Assembly: GCF_007109405.1 (NCBI RefSeq)
Contig: NZ_VJOY01000002.1
Span: forward strand, 186,001-250,000
Length of the DNA: 64,000 nt
From: Pseudomonas mangiferae
Lineage (GTDB): Bacteria; Pseudomonadota; Gammaproteobacteria; Pseudomonadales; Pseudomonadaceae
Direction: 5' to 3'
This document shows, piece after piece, positions 15,171 through 24,251 of the stretch; the stretch's first letter is position 1; the number at the start of each line of letters is the position of its first letter. Made by a program: the position numbers and the translations under genes. The notes under the pieces are model-generated. The model had not been told where the DNA came from, did not search any database, and saw nothing but the letters and a program-made list of their open reading frames with translations.

Positions 15171-16763
15171 TTATTTCCGTTTCGTCTTGGCGAAGTTGTT
15201 GGAGCCCAGGGGGCTCTGCACGAAGCCGTCGACGTCCTTGCTCAGCGCGGTGAACTGCCGCGGGTGCGCCTGGGGAATCCACGGCGCCTGCTCGTGGAAG
15301 ATCGCCAGGGACTTGCGGTAGAGCGCCGCGCGCTGTTCCGGGTCGTTGTTCTCCCGGGCCTGGGTGATCAGCGAATCGAAGGCCTTGTCGCACCAGCGCG
15401 AGTAGTTCTCGCCGCTGGTGACCGCGGCGCAGGAGAGATTCGGCGACAGGAAGTTGTCCGGGTCGCCGTTGTCGCCTGCCCAGCCCATGAACACCAGGTC
15501 GTGCTCACCGGCCTTCGCCCGCTTGATCATCTCGCCCCATTCGATCACCCGGATCTCCGCTTCGATCCCCACGGCCTTCAGGTCGGCCTGGAGCATCTGC
15601 GCGCCCAAGGCCGGGTTGGGGTTGGTGGGGCCGCCGCCGGGACGGGTGAAGATGGTCAGCTTGAAGCCGTCCTTGTGGCCCGCTTCTTCCAGCAGCTTCT
15701 TCGCCCGCTCCGGGTCGTGGGGCCAGGGCGTGATGCTGTCATCGTAGCCCAGCATGGTGGACGGGTAGGGGTTGACCGCCTGGGTGGCGGCGTCCGGGCC
15801 GAACACCGCGTCGATGTAGGCCTTGCCGTCCACCGCCAGGTTGATCGCCTGGCGCACCCGCACGTCGTCCAGGGGCGGGTGGGCGGCGTTGATGCCGACG
15901 TAGGAGGTGAGCAGCGAGTCCATCTCCAGCACCGCCAGCTTGTCGTCCTTGCGCAGCCCCGGCACGTCGAACGGCCGCGGGTAGAGGGCGATCTGGCAGG
16001 CGCCGGCGCGCAGTTGCTGCAGGCGCACGTTGGAGTCGGGGGTGATGGAGAACAGCAGCTTCTCGCTGGGAGGCACGCCGTCCCAGTAGTCCGGGTTGGC
16101 CTTGAAGCGGATCTGCGCGTCCTTGGCGTAGCGCTGGAAGACGAACGGCCCGGTGCCCACCGGCTGGCTGTTGAGCTTGTCGAGGGTATCGGCCTTGAGC
16201 AGCGCGTCGGCGTATTCCGCCGAGTAGATCGAGGTGAAGCCCATGGCCAGGTCGGCGAGGAACGGCGCCTGGGGCTTGGTCAGGGTGAAGCGCACGGTGT
16301 ACGGGTCGAGCTTCTCGATGTTGCCGATCAGGCTGCCGAACTCCATCGACTCGAAGAACGGGAAGCCGCGCGCCGCCTGGTCGTGCCAGGGGTGCTTGGC
16401 ATCGCGCTGGCGCTCGAAGCTCCAGAGCACGTCGTCGGCATTGAATTCCCGGGTCGGCTTGAAGTACTCGGTGGTGTGGAACTTGACCCCCTTGCGCAGG
16501 AAGAAGGTGTAGGTGAGCCCGTCCGGGCTGATTTCCCAGCGCTCGGCCAGGCCCGGCTCCACCTGGGTGGTGCCGCGGGTGAAGCGCACCAGACGGTCGT
16601 AGAGGGTCTCGGCCGAGGCGTCGGCGGTGACGGCGGTGGTGTACTGGGCGATATCGAAGCCATCCGGCGACGCTTCGGTGCACACCACCAGGGGCTTGGC
16701 CTGGGCGACGCAGGCGCCGGCGGCGAGCAGGGCGATGCTCAGGGCATTGCGGAAAAACGGCAT
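15171..16763 (-). CDS. dppA: Periplasmic dipeptide-binding protein (DppA type)
   Basis: 530-residue solute-binding protein of family SBP_bac_5 with a signal peptide ending around VAQA (about residue 22). The sequence opens with the DppA pattern LVVCTEASPDGFD...ASAETLYDRLV. It captures dipeptides in the periplasm and hands them to DppBC. The start at 16763 is favoured by AAGGAGGT nine bases upstream and by the signal peptide; a longer frame upstream has no family character. It resembles the second binding protein at 18633-20234, and the two flank the porin gene, as in the P. aeruginosa dpp cluster where several DppA paralogues share one permease. Confidence 0.93.
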   Translation of the reverse strand: MPFFRNALSIALLAAGACVAQAKPLVVCTEASPDGFDIAQYTTAVTADASAETLYDRLVRFTRGTTQVEPGLAERWEISPDGLTYTFFLRKGVKFHTTEYFKPTREFNADDVLWSFERQRDAKHPWHDQAARGFPFFESMEFGSLIGNIEKLDPYTVRFTLTKPQAPFLADLAMGFTSIYSAEYADALLKADTLDKLNSQPVGTGPFVFQRYAKDAQIRFKANPDYWDGVPPSEKLLFSITPDSNVRLQQLRAGACQIALYPRPFDVPGLRKDDKLAVLEMDSLLTSYVGINAAHPPLDDVRVRQAINLAVDGKAYIDAVFGPDAATQAVNPYPSTMLGYDDSITPWPHDPERAKKLLEEAGHKDGFKLTIFTRPGGGPTNPNPALGAQMLQADLKAVGIEAEIRVIEWGEMIKRAKAGEHDLVFMGWAGDNGDPDNFLSPNLSCAAVTSGENYSRWCDKAFDSLITQARENNDPEQRAALYRKSLAIFHEQAPWIPQAHPRQFTALSKDVDGFVQSPLGSNNFAKTKRK

Positions 16764-16810
16764 GGAAGGTGACCTCCTTGGTCGGCCGCGGCGTGCGGCG
16801 GGTTCGGCGC

Positions 16811-18250
16811 TCACAGCAGTTCGAAGGGCAGGGTGGTGGTCACGCGGATCTCGTCGAAGCTGCCGTCCACCTGGTTCTGCGTGGCACGGTGGGAGAAGTA
16901 GCCCACCTTGAACTGGCTGTTCTTCAGGGTGCCTTCGGGCACCTTGTAGACCGTCACCAGGGCGTACTCGTGGTGCTTCTCGCCGTCCTGCTGCAGGACT
17001 TCCGCATAGTTGGCGTACTTGCCGTTGCGGCCGCCGTCGTAGTGGGTGCCGTCGATGTCCCAGCCGCGGGCGTACCACAGGGAGGTGCTCAGGCCCGGCA
17101 CGCCGAACTGGCCCCAGTCGGTCTCGTAGCGCACCTGCCAGGACTTCTCGTTCGGCCCGTTGTAGTCGGAGAACAGGGAGTTGGCCAGGTAGATCGCCGC
17201 GGTCTCGTGGACGTAGTCGAAGTACTCGTCGCCGTCGATCTGCTGCCAGCCCAGGGTCAGGCTGTGGGCGCCGTGGGTCGCGGTCACCGCCAGGCTCCAG
17301 GCGTCGTTGTCGATGTAACCGGACTTGCGGCTGCCTTCGTCGTCGGTGTGATACCAGTTGAAGCTGGTCTTGAAGGCCAGGTCCTTGGCGTCGCCGGCTT
17401 CGTGGGTGAGGCTGCCGTAGTACTGGTTCCAGACGTCCTCGAAGCGCGAGTAGTAGGCGCTGGCCTGCAGGCTGTCGAAGAACCGGTAGTTGGCGCCGAC
17501 GTAGCTCAGGCGGTCGGCGTCCACCTCGCGGGTGCCGTACTCAGTGGTGAAGTGCTCGTCGCCGGCGCCGGTCCGCGGGCTGACCCGGGTGAAGGTGCCC
17601 GCCTGCACCTGGAGGTCCTTGAGTTCCTCGCTGGTCAGGCCGAACCCGGTGAAGCTGGAGGGCATGGCGCGGTTGTCGAAGTAGCTGAACACCGGGGTGT
17701 CCACCAGGAAGCGACCCGCCTTCAGCTCGGTGTTGGAGACGCGGAAGCGTACGTCGGCGACCCCCAGCTTGGACCACATCGGGATGGCGTCGCCGTCGCT
17801 GTCGGCCAGGGTGCGGTTGCCGCCACCGGCGATGCGCCCGTGGCCCCGCTCCAGGGCGATCTCGGCGAAGCCGGCCACGTCGATGCCAAAGCCCACCGGG
17901 CCCTGGGTATAGCCCGAGCTGTACTTCAGCACGTTACCCTCGACCCAGGTGTAGCGGCGGCGGGTCGGCTCGATCACGCCGCCATCCTTCCTGATCTTGA
18001 AGCCATTGCCGCGATAACCGGTTTCCCGCGCGAACAGGTTGCGAGTGGTGAAGGTGAGGTGGTCGTCCTCGAAGAAGCCCTTGGCGCCTTCCTGGCCGGT
18101 GATCGGCTTCTCGACGCTGGGGATGGTCTGCAGCTGGTTGGTGTAGTTGGGGTCTTCGGGTTGTGGAGACTGGCCGGTGTCGTCGGCGTGGGCGAGGCCC
18201 AGGGCGACGTTGGCGAACGCAATGGCAAGGGTCAGGCTGGTTTTTCTCAT
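16811..18250 (-). CDS. opdP: OprD-family porin, OpdP type (peptide uptake)
   Basis: 479-residue outer-membrane porin with a signal peptide (MRKTSLTLAIAFANVALGLAHA). It is rich in alternating aromatic strands and ends in a short hydrophobic strand finishing FELL. The early FFEDDHLTFTTRNLFARE block is characteristic of the OprD family. In P. aeruginosa the porin located between dppA paralogues is OpdP, which takes up glycine-glutamate-type dipeptides and also admits carbapenems. I infer the same role from context. The ATG at 18250 has AAGGAG nine bases upstream. It lies between the two binding-protein genes on the same strand. Confidence 0.9.
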   Translation of the reverse strand: MRKTSLTLAIAFANVALGLAHADDTGQSPQPEDPNYTNQLQTIPSVEKPITGQEGAKGFFEDDHLTFTTRNLFARETGYRGNGFKIRKDGGVIEPTRRRYTWVEGNVLKYSSGYTQGPVGFGIDVAGFAEIALERGHGRIAGGGNRTLADSDGDAIPMWSKLGVADVRFRVSNTELKAGRFLVDTPVFSYFDNRAMPSSFTGFGLTSEELKDLQVQAGTFTRVSPRTGAGDEHFTTEYGTREVDADRLSYVGANYRFFDSLQASAYYSRFEDVWNQYYGSLTHEAGDAKDLAFKTSFNWYHTDDEGSRKSGYIDNDAWSLAVTATHGAHSLTLGWQQIDGDEYFDYVHETAAIYLANSLFSDYNGPNEKSWQVRYETDWGQFGVPGLSTSLWYARGWDIDGTHYDGGRNGKYANYAEVLQQDGEKHHEYALVTVYKVPEGTLKNSQFKVGYFSHRATQNQVDGSFDEIRVTTTLPFELL

Positions 18251-18632
18251 TTTTTTGCTCCTTCCTTGGTATGTCCGGCTGCGATCCAGGCCCAAGGCCG
18301 CACATGGATGCGCGACTGCCGATCGGACGGGTTGGGGTTCGGTTCTTGTGGTGTCGTGACGCGGACCGCTAGGCCAGGAGCCGTGACGGACCGGGGGGCG
18401 TGACGGGCGAACCGGCGCCGGCGAGGGGCCGCGAAAGGTTCGGGTAGAGGCGGTATCTGGCTGATCGCACGGTTGCTTCCCTTCATGCTGTGGACGGATG
18501 GATCGCATCGCGTCCGGTTCTGCGCCGCCACCGGGCTTGTGGCCCGGCGCGAAACGCGGGTACGGGTCGCCGCAGATCGCGCCGGACGGATCGCGTCCGG
18601 CGCATCTGGGCGGGTGGTTCAGTGGTGGGTGG
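18251..18632. other. Intergenic region between a dppA-like gene and opdP
   Basis: About 380 nt without a convincing gene. It holds a perfect 10-bp hairpin at 18579-18603 (see separate entry), a smaller stem CCGGGC/GCCCGG at 18531-18547, and the opdP ribosome binding site. An opdP promoter is expected here, but I could not pick a clear one. Confidence 0.4.
18579..18603 (-). terminator. Terminator-like hairpin after the upstream dppA paralogue
   Basis: GCGCCGGACG (18579-18588) pairs exactly with CGTCCGGCGC (18594-18603) over a 5-nt loop, 30 nt past the stop codon of the minus-strand binding-protein gene. No U-tract follows, so it may attenuate read-through into opdP rather than stop it. Confidence 0.45.
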
Positions 18633-20234
18633 TTACTTCCCGACGCTCACGCCGTAGAAGGAATTGAGGGCGAACGGGCTGATCTTGAAGTCCTGCACGT
18701 TCTTGCGCATCGGCTGGTAGACGGTGGAGTGGGCGATCGGGGTGATCGGCACTTCGCGCTTGATGATCTGTTGGGCCTGCTTGTACAGCTCGGTGCGCTG
18801 GGCCTGGTCGGTGGTGCGCTTGGCCGACTTGATCAGCTTGTCGTAGGGGGCGTCGCACCACTTGGAGAAGTTGTTGCCGTTGATGGCATCGCAGCCGTAC
18901 AGAGTGCCCAGCCAGTTGTCCGGGTCACCGTTGTCGCCGCTCCAGCCGATCAGCATGGCGTCATGCTCGCCGGCCTTGGAGCGCTTGATGTACTCGCCCC
19001 ACTCGTAGCTGACGATCTTCGCCTTGATGCCCACCTTGGCCCAGTCGGACTGGATCATCTCGGCCATCAGCTTGGCGTTGGGGTTGTACGGGCGCTGCAC
19101 CGGCATGGCCCACAGGGTGATCTCGGTGCCTTCGGCGATGCCGGCGGCCTTGAGCAGCTCCTTGGCCTTCTCCGGGTCGTAGGCGGTGCCCTTGATGGTG
19201 TCGTCGTAGGACCACTGGGTCGGCGGCATGGCGTTCACCGCCAGCTGGCCGGCGCCCTGGTAGACCGCCTTGATGATGGCTTCCTTGTTCACCGCCATGT
19301 CCAGGGCCTCGCGCACGTCGCGCTTGTCCAGAGGCTTGTGGGTGACGTTGTAGGCCAGGTAGCCCAGGTTGAAGCCGGCCTGGGACGGCATGCTCAGGTT
19401 GGCGTCGTTCTTCAGGGAATCCAGGTCGGCCGGGCGGGGGAAGAGGGTGACCTGGCATTCGCCGGCCTTGAGCTTCTGCATGCGCACCGAGGCATCGGCG
19501 TTGATGGAGAAGATCAGGTTGTCGACCTTCACGTCCTCCGGCTTCCAGTAGTCCTTGTTGCCCTTGAAGCGGATCTGGGCGTCCTTCTGGTAGCGGCTGA
19601 ACACGAACGGGCCGGTGCCGATGGGCTTCTGGTTGATCTCCTGGGGCTTGCCCTTCTTCAGCAGCGCGTCGGCGTACTCGGCGGACTGGATGGAGGCGAA
19701 GCTCATGGCCAGGTTCTGGATGAACGCGGCGTCCACTTCGTTGAGCACGAAGCGCACGGTGTGGTCGTCGACCTTCTCCACCTTGGCGATGTTGCTGTCC
19801 ATGCTCATGTCGGTGAAGTAGGGGAATTCGGTGGGGTACGCCTTGCGGAACGGGTGTTCCTTGTCGAGCATGCGCTGGAAGGTGAACAGCACGTCGTCGG
19901 CGTTGAAGTCCCGGGTCGGCTTGAAGTAGTCCGTGGTGTGGAACTTCACGCCTTCGCGCAGGTGGAAGGTGTAGGTGAGGCCGTCTTCGGAGACATCCCA
20001 GGTGGTAGCCAGGCCGGGGATCACCTGGGTGCCGCCGCGCTCGAACTGGGTCAATCGGTTGAAGAGGGTTTCCGCCGAGGCATCGAAGTCGGTTCCGGTG
20101 GTGTATTGGCCGGGATCGAAGCCGGCGGGGCTGCCTTCGGAACAGTAGACCAGATTGCCAGCGGCGTGGGTAAGGGGTGCGCTGGCGATCAGCCCTGCGG
20201 TCAGCAGGGCCTGGATGACGGCGTTTTTACGCAT
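18633..20234 (-). CDS. dppA: Periplasmic dipeptide-binding protein, second DppA paralogue
   Basis: 533-residue SBP_bac_5 protein with a signal peptide ending near LTHA. It shares long blocks with the binding protein at 15171-16763, for example the GLTYTF...GVKFHTT and ADDVL segments. The start at 20234 (MRKNAVIQ) is supported by GAGG five bases upstream and the signal peptide. It is the most upstream gene of the dipeptide cluster and probably resembles P. aeruginosa DppA3 (recall). Different DppA paralogues differ in dipeptide preference, so this copy likely widens the substrate range of DppBCDF. Confidence 0.92.
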   Translation of the reverse strand: MRKNAVIQALLTAGLIASAPLTHAAGNLVYCSEGSPAGFDPGQYTTGTDFDASAETLFNRLTQFERGGTQVIPGLATTWDVSEDGLTYTFHLREGVKFHTTDYFKPTRDFNADDVLFTFQRMLDKEHPFRKAYPTEFPYFTDMSMDSNIAKVEKVDDHTVRFVLNEVDAAFIQNLAMSFASIQSAEYADALLKKGKPQEINQKPIGTGPFVFSRYQKDAQIRFKGNKDYWKPEDVKVDNLIFSINADASVRMQKLKAGECQVTLFPRPADLDSLKNDANLSMPSQAGFNLGYLAYNVTHKPLDKRDVREALDMAVNKEAIIKAVYQGAGQLAVNAMPPTQWSYDDTIKGTAYDPEKAKELLKAAGIAEGTEITLWAMPVQRPYNPNAKLMAEMIQSDWAKVGIKAKIVSYEWGEYIKRSKAGEHDAMLIGWSGDNGDPDNWLGTLYGCDAINGNNFSKWCDAPYDKLIKSAKRTTDQAQRTELYKQAQQIIKREVPITPIAHSTVYQPMRKNVQDFKISPFALNSFYGVSVGK

Positions 20235-20448
20235 GTGAGCCTCAGGTATTTTTGTGGTTGTCATCTTGAGGGGCCCCCTCGTGGGGGTGCCTTGCGTGAA
20301 ACTATGCATGCGATATGCCCTGTGCAAGCGCTAAGCGATGCTGTGCCGGGTCGCTGTGGCTAACTTGTACGGACGTGTCGCATTTATGAAAAAGTGTTTC
20401 GGGAAGGTGGCGAAGCGCCGCCATGACTGCCCACGGCGGCGCACCGGA

Positions 20449-21162
20449 TCAGGGCATCTGCACCTCGATGATCCCCTCGGCATTCACCGTCACTTCGCTG
20501 GTACCGGCTTCGATTTCCGGCGAAGGTGCGGCATCCATGGCGCCCATGGACTTCATCGCCGCCATGCGCATGCGCGGCATGGGCTCGAAGCCGCTGGCGT
20601 TGAGGTTCAGGCTCACCAGCTTGTAGCCGTTGCCGCCCAGGGCCTCGGTGGCCAGTTGCGCCCTTGCCTTGAAGGCGTTCACCGCGTCCTTCATCAGCCC
20701 GTCCTCGTTCTGCTTGCGGGTGGCGTCGGCGATGTCGAAGTTCATCCCGCCCATCTTCAACTGCTGCAGCAGTTCCGCGGTGAGTTTCGCCAGGGCGGCG
20801 AAATCGGCGCTCTCCAGGCGGATGTCGGCACGTTCGCGCCAGCCGGTGATGTGCTGGCCCTTGTCGTCGTAGACCGGGTAGCTGTTGCGGCTGCCCTGGG
20901 TGATCTTCACCCCCTGGACCTTGCGCGCGCGTTCGATGGCGGCGTTGAGGCCGGTGGTGACGCGCTCGGCCAGCTTGGCCGGGTCGCTGTCCTGTTCTTC
21001 GCTGTAGAGGGTGACGTTCATCAAGTCCCGCGGCACGTCCTGGCTGACCCGCGCGCTCAGCGCGACCTGGTTGTAGCGGGGCTCGTCGGCCTGGGCGTGG
21101 AGGCTGGCCACGGAGGCGGCGAGCAGGGTGGCGGTGGCGGCGAAGCGGATCGAGGCAAGCAT
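20449..21162 (-). CDS. Periplasmic SIMPL-domain (DUF541) protein
   Basis: 237-residue protein with a signal peptide (to about residue 25, LHAQA) followed by one SIMPL domain. It has the usual early YNQVALSARVSQDVPRDLMNVTLYSEEQ strand pattern and a C-terminal strand TSEVTVNAEGIIEVQMP. SIMPL proteins form periplasmic oligomers of poorly known function, with links to oxidative stress and envelope integrity in E. coli. It is transcribed alone, divergently from roxS. The same neighbour is remembered beside roxSR in P. aeruginosa. No catalytic residues can be named. Confidence 0.88.
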   Translation of the reverse strand: MLASIRFAATATLLAASVASLHAQADEPRYNQVALSARVSQDVPRDLMNVTLYSEEQDSDPAKLAERVTTGLNAAIERARKVQGVKITQGSRNSYPVYDDKGQHITGWRERADIRLESADFAALAKLTAELLQQLKMGGMNFDIADATRKQNEDGLMKDAVNAFKARAQLATEALGGNGYKLVSLNLNASGFEPMPRMRMAAMKSMGAMDAAPSPEIEAGTSEVTVNAEGIIEVQMP

Positions 21163-21343
21163 GGCGACTCCTTGTGGGATCGAGCGAACGGGCGCGCCGG
21201 CCCGGTGACGCTGCTATTGACCCGGCCGGGCCGCCCCTGTTCAGCCGCGCACCCCGCGGCGTGCGGCGAGTTGCCGCAGCGCAGCAGGCGCTGGCGGCCA
21301 CTGGTTATACTCGCCGGGCGCTGAGAGGGCATCCCGGAGTCTT

Positions 21344-22600
21344 ATGCACACACCCGTCCAATTGCTGTCGGCGAGCCGGCAGAACCTGTGGCGCCTGACC
21401 CTGATCCGTGTGCTGGTGCTGGCCGCCCAGGCCGGCTCCGTGGGCATCGCCTACCGTGCCGACCTGCTGCCGCTGCCGTGGCTGCAACTGGGCATCACCC
21501 TGGGAGTGTCGGCGGTGGTCTGCCTGGTCACCGCGCTGCGCCTGCGCGGCCCCTGGCCGGTCACCGAGCTGGAATACGCCGGGCAACTGGCCTGCGACCT
21601 GATTATCCACAGCGTCCTGCTCTACTATTCCGGCGGCTCCACCAACCCCTTCGTCTCCTACTACCTGGTGCCCCTGACCATCGCTGCGGCGACCCTGCCG
21701 TGGTTCTACTCGATGATGCTCTCGGGGCTGGCCCTGGCCGCCTACACCGGGCTGCTGGTCTGGTACCACCCCCTGGAAATGCACACCCGGCCCCGGGAGA
21801 CGATGCTGATCTACGGCATGTGGCTGAGCTTCGCCATGGCTGCCGCGCTGATCACCTTCTTCGCCGCGAAGATGGCCGAGGAACTGCGCCGCCAGGAACA
21901 GCTGCGCGCCCAGCGTCGCGAGGAAGACATGCGCGACCAGCAGTTGCTGGCCGTGGCCACCCAGGCCGCCGGCGCCGCCCATGAGCTGGGTACGCCTCTG
22001 GCCACCATGAGCGTGCTGCTCAAGGAATTGCGTCAGGAGCACCGCGACACCCCGGCACTGCAGGACGACCTGGCGCTGCTGCAGGAGCAGGTCAAGCTGT
22101 GCAAGGACACCCTGCAGCAGCTGGTGCGTGCCGCCGAGGCCGACCGGCGCCAGGCGGTGGCGGAGCAGACCGCGGTGGAGTGGCTGGAAACCACCCTCAA
22201 CCGCTGGCACCTGATGCGCCCCGAGGCCACCTACCGCTACCAGTGCCTGGGCCGCGGCACCCCGCCGCGGCTGATGCCGCCGGCGGACCTCACCCAGGCC
22301 CTGCTGAACCTGCTCAACAACGCGGCCGACGCCTGCCCCGACGAGCTGGACATCCGCCTCGACTGGGACCCCCAGTGGCTGGTGCTGAGCATCCGCGACC
22401 ACGGTGCTGGGGTGCCCCTGGCCATCGCCGAGCAACTGGGCCGGCCGTTCTTCACCACCAAGGGCAAGGGCTTCGGCCTCGGCCTGTTCCTCAGCCAGGC
22501 CAGCGTCACCCGTGCCGGTGGCACAGTTAAGCTGTATAACCACGAAGAGGGCGGCACGCTCACCGAGCTGCGCCTGCCGAGAGCCTACGGTGTCCGCTGA
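21344..22600 (+). CDS. roxS: Redox-sensing histidine kinase RoxS (RegB/PrrB family)
   Basis: 418-residue membrane kinase with about six N-terminal helices. The RegB quinone-contact signature SGGSTNPF is at 96-103, the H-box AAHELGTPLATM contains H213, and a C-terminal ATPase domain has NLLNNAADACPDE and GKGFGLGLFLSQA. C253 lies exactly 40 residues after the phospho-acceptor histidine. That is the same spacing as the redox-active C265 relative to H225 of Rhodobacter RegB. It should sense respiratory chain redox state, and in P. aeruginosa RoxSR regulates the cyanide-insensitive oxidase. GGAG precedes the start. roxR follows after 34 nt. Confidence 0.95.
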   Translation: MHTPVQLLSASRQNLWRLTLIRVLVLAAQAGSVGIAYRADLLPLPWLQLGITLGVSAVVCLVTALRLRGPWPVTELEYAGQLACDLIIHSVLLYYSGGSTNPFVSYYLVPLTIAAATLPWFYSMMLSGLALAAYTGLLVWYHPLEMHTRPRETMLIYGMWLSFAMAAALITFFAAKMAEELRRQEQLRAQRREEDMRDQQLLAVATQAAGAAHELGTPLATMSVLLKELRQEHRDTPALQDDLALLQEQVKLCKDTLQQLVRAAEADRRQAVAEQTAVEWLETTLNRWHLMRPEATYRYQCLGRGTPPRLMPPADLTQALLNLLNNAADACPDELDIRLDWDPQWLVLSIRDHGAGVPLAIAEQLGRPFFTTKGKGFGLGLFLSQASVTRAGGTVKLYNHEEGGTLTELRLPRAYGVR

Positions 22601-22634
22601 GGCCGCCGGGGCATCCGCCCTGCAAGGAGTCGAT

Positions 22635-23195
22635 ATGAGCGAAGAGTCGCTGTTCGAAGGCGAAGAGCATCCCCACCTGCTGCTGGTGGATGACGACGCC
22701 ACGTTCACCCGGGTGATGGCCCGCGCCATGAGTCGTCGCGGCCTGCGGGTGTCGGTCGCCGGATCGGCGGACGAAGGCCTGCGCCTGGCCCGGGACGACC
22801 TGCCGGACTACGCCGTGGTGGACCTGAAGATGGACGGCGACTCCGGCCTGGTGCTGCTGCCCAAGCTGCTGGAGCTGGACGCGGAGATGCGGGTGGTGAT
22901 CCTCACTGGCTACTCCAGCATTGCCACAGCCGTTGAGGCCATCAAGCGCGGCGCCTGCAATTACCTGTGCAAGCCGGCGGACGCCGACGACGTGCTCACC
23001 GCACTGCTCTCCGAGCATGCCGACCTGGACAGCCTGGTGCCGGAGAACCCCATGTCGGTGGATCGCCTGCAGTGGGAGCACATCCAGCGGGTGCTGGCCG
23101 AGCACGACGGCAACATCTCCGCCACCGCCCGGGCCCTGGGCATGCACCGCCGTACCCTGCAGCGCAAGCTGCAGAAGCGGCCGGTACGGCGCTGA
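22635..23195 (+). CDS. roxR: Response regulator RoxR (RegA/PrrA family)
   Basis: 186-residue two-domain regulator. The receiver has acidic D19-D21, phospho-acceptor D63 in VVDLKM, the switch threonine in LTGYSS and the lysine in LCKPAD. The C-terminal Fis-like helix-turn-helix NISATARALGMHRRTLQRKL is nearly invariant in RegA/PrrA/ActR proteins. AAGGAG five bases before the ATG supports the start. It should be phosphorylated by RoxS and control respiratory genes in response to redox state. The gene after it starts 5 nt later. Confidence 0.95.
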   Translation: MSEESLFEGEEHPHLLLVDDDATFTRVMARAMSRRGLRVSVAGSADEGLRLARDDLPDYAVVDLKMDGDSGLVLLPKLLELDAEMRVVILTGYSSIATAVEAIKRGACNYLCKPADADDVLTALLSEHADLDSLVPENPMSVDRLQWEHIQRVLAEHDGNISATARALGMHRRTLQRKLQKRPVRR

Positions 23196-23199
23196 GGCC

Positions 23200-24141
23200 A
23201 TGCAGGCCGCCCCGCGCTTCCTCCAGCTCGGCCCGGTCAACGACCGCTTCGATGCGCGCCTGGCACAGAGCCATGGCGGGGTGCCGTTGTGGCGCCAGCC
23301 GGACCCGGCGGCCTGGCTACGGGCCCACGGCGCCGCGGTCGAGGTGCTGGTCACCTCGTCCCGCCATGGCTGCGACCAGGCACTGCTGGACGCGCTGCCC
23401 GGCCTGCGGGCGATCTGCAGCTTTGGCGTGGGCTACGACGCCATCGACGTGGACGCGGCCCGGCGCCGCGGCATCGTCATCAGCAACACCCCCGACGTGC
23501 TCAACGACTGCGTGGCCGACCTGGCCCTGGGGCTAATCCTCGACTGCGCCCGGCGCATGAGCGCGAGCGACCGTTTCGTCCGCGCCGGCGGCTGGCTGTC
23601 CGGCAGCTTTCCCCTGGGGCGGCAGGTCAGCGGCAAGCGCCTGGGCATCGTCGGCCTGGGCCGCATCGGCCGGGCCGTGGCGCACCGCGCCCTGGGCTTC
23701 GCCATGGCCGTGCAATACCACAACGCGCGGCCGGCGCCGGAAGCGGCGTTCCGCTACGAGCCGTCCCTGCTGGAGCTGGCCCGCTGGGCCGACTTCCTGG
23801 TGCTGACCTGCCCCGGCGGGCCGCGCACCCACCACCTGGTATCCGCCGAGGTGCTGGATGCCCTGGGCCCCGAGGGCATCCTGATCAACATCGCCCGGGG
23901 CTCAGTGGTGGACGAAGCGGCCCTGGTCCGTGCCCTCGAGGAAGGCCGCCTGGGCGGTGCCGGGCTGGACGTGTATGCCGACGAGCCGAACGTACCGGAC
24001 GCCCTGCGGACCCGGGACGACGTGGTGCTGCTGCCCCACATCGGCAGCGGCACGCTGGAGACCCGCCTGGCCATGGAGAACCTGGTGTTCGACAACCTGG
24101 CGGCGTTCCTGGGCCGTGGCCGCCTGCTGACGCCGGTCTGA
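23200..24141 (+). CDS. D-isomer-specific 2-hydroxyacid dehydrogenase
   Basis: 313-residue NAD(P)-dependent dehydrogenase. The Rossmann motif GIVGLGRIGRAVAHRA lies near residues 145-160. The catalytic arginine is in NIARGSVVDE, the glutamate in YADEPN and the histidine in LLPHIGSGT. It reduces a 2-ketoacid such as glyoxylate or hydroxypyruvate, or runs in reverse; the exact substrate cannot be read. It begins 5 nt after roxR with no strong ribosome binding site, so it is probably co-transcribed with, and translationally linked to, roxSR, giving a possible redox connection. I do not recall it directly after roxR in P. aeruginosa. Confidence 0.9.
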   Translation: MQAAPRFLQLGPVNDRFDARLAQSHGGVPLWRQPDPAAWLRAHGAAVEVLVTSSRHGCDQALLDALPGLRAICSFGVGYDAIDVDAARRRGIVISNTPDVLNDCVADLALGLILDCARRMSASDRFVRAGGWLSGSFPLGRQVSGKRLGIVGLGRIGRAVAHRALGFAMAVQYHNARPAPEAAFRYEPSLLELARWADFLVLTCPGGPRTHHLVSAEVLDALGPEGILINIARGSVVDEAALVRALEEGRLGGAGLDVYADEPNVPDALRTRDDVVLLPHIGSGTLETRLAMENLVFDNLAAFLGRGRLLTPV

Positions 24142-24251
24142 TCCTCGCCTGCATCCCTTTTCGCCGCCGCTCCCGCTGAACGCCGGGCTTCCCTGCGGCG
24201 GGCCCGACGTGGTTATGATTAGCTCCCTACCCATTTAGCAGTCGGGCCGGC

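Noticed and set aside
13905-16772. A 955-codon plus-strand frame across dppC, dppB and dppA
   Set aside because: It is antisense to three well-recognised genes, has His/Gly/Val-rich noise composition, and has no ribosome binding site or domain.
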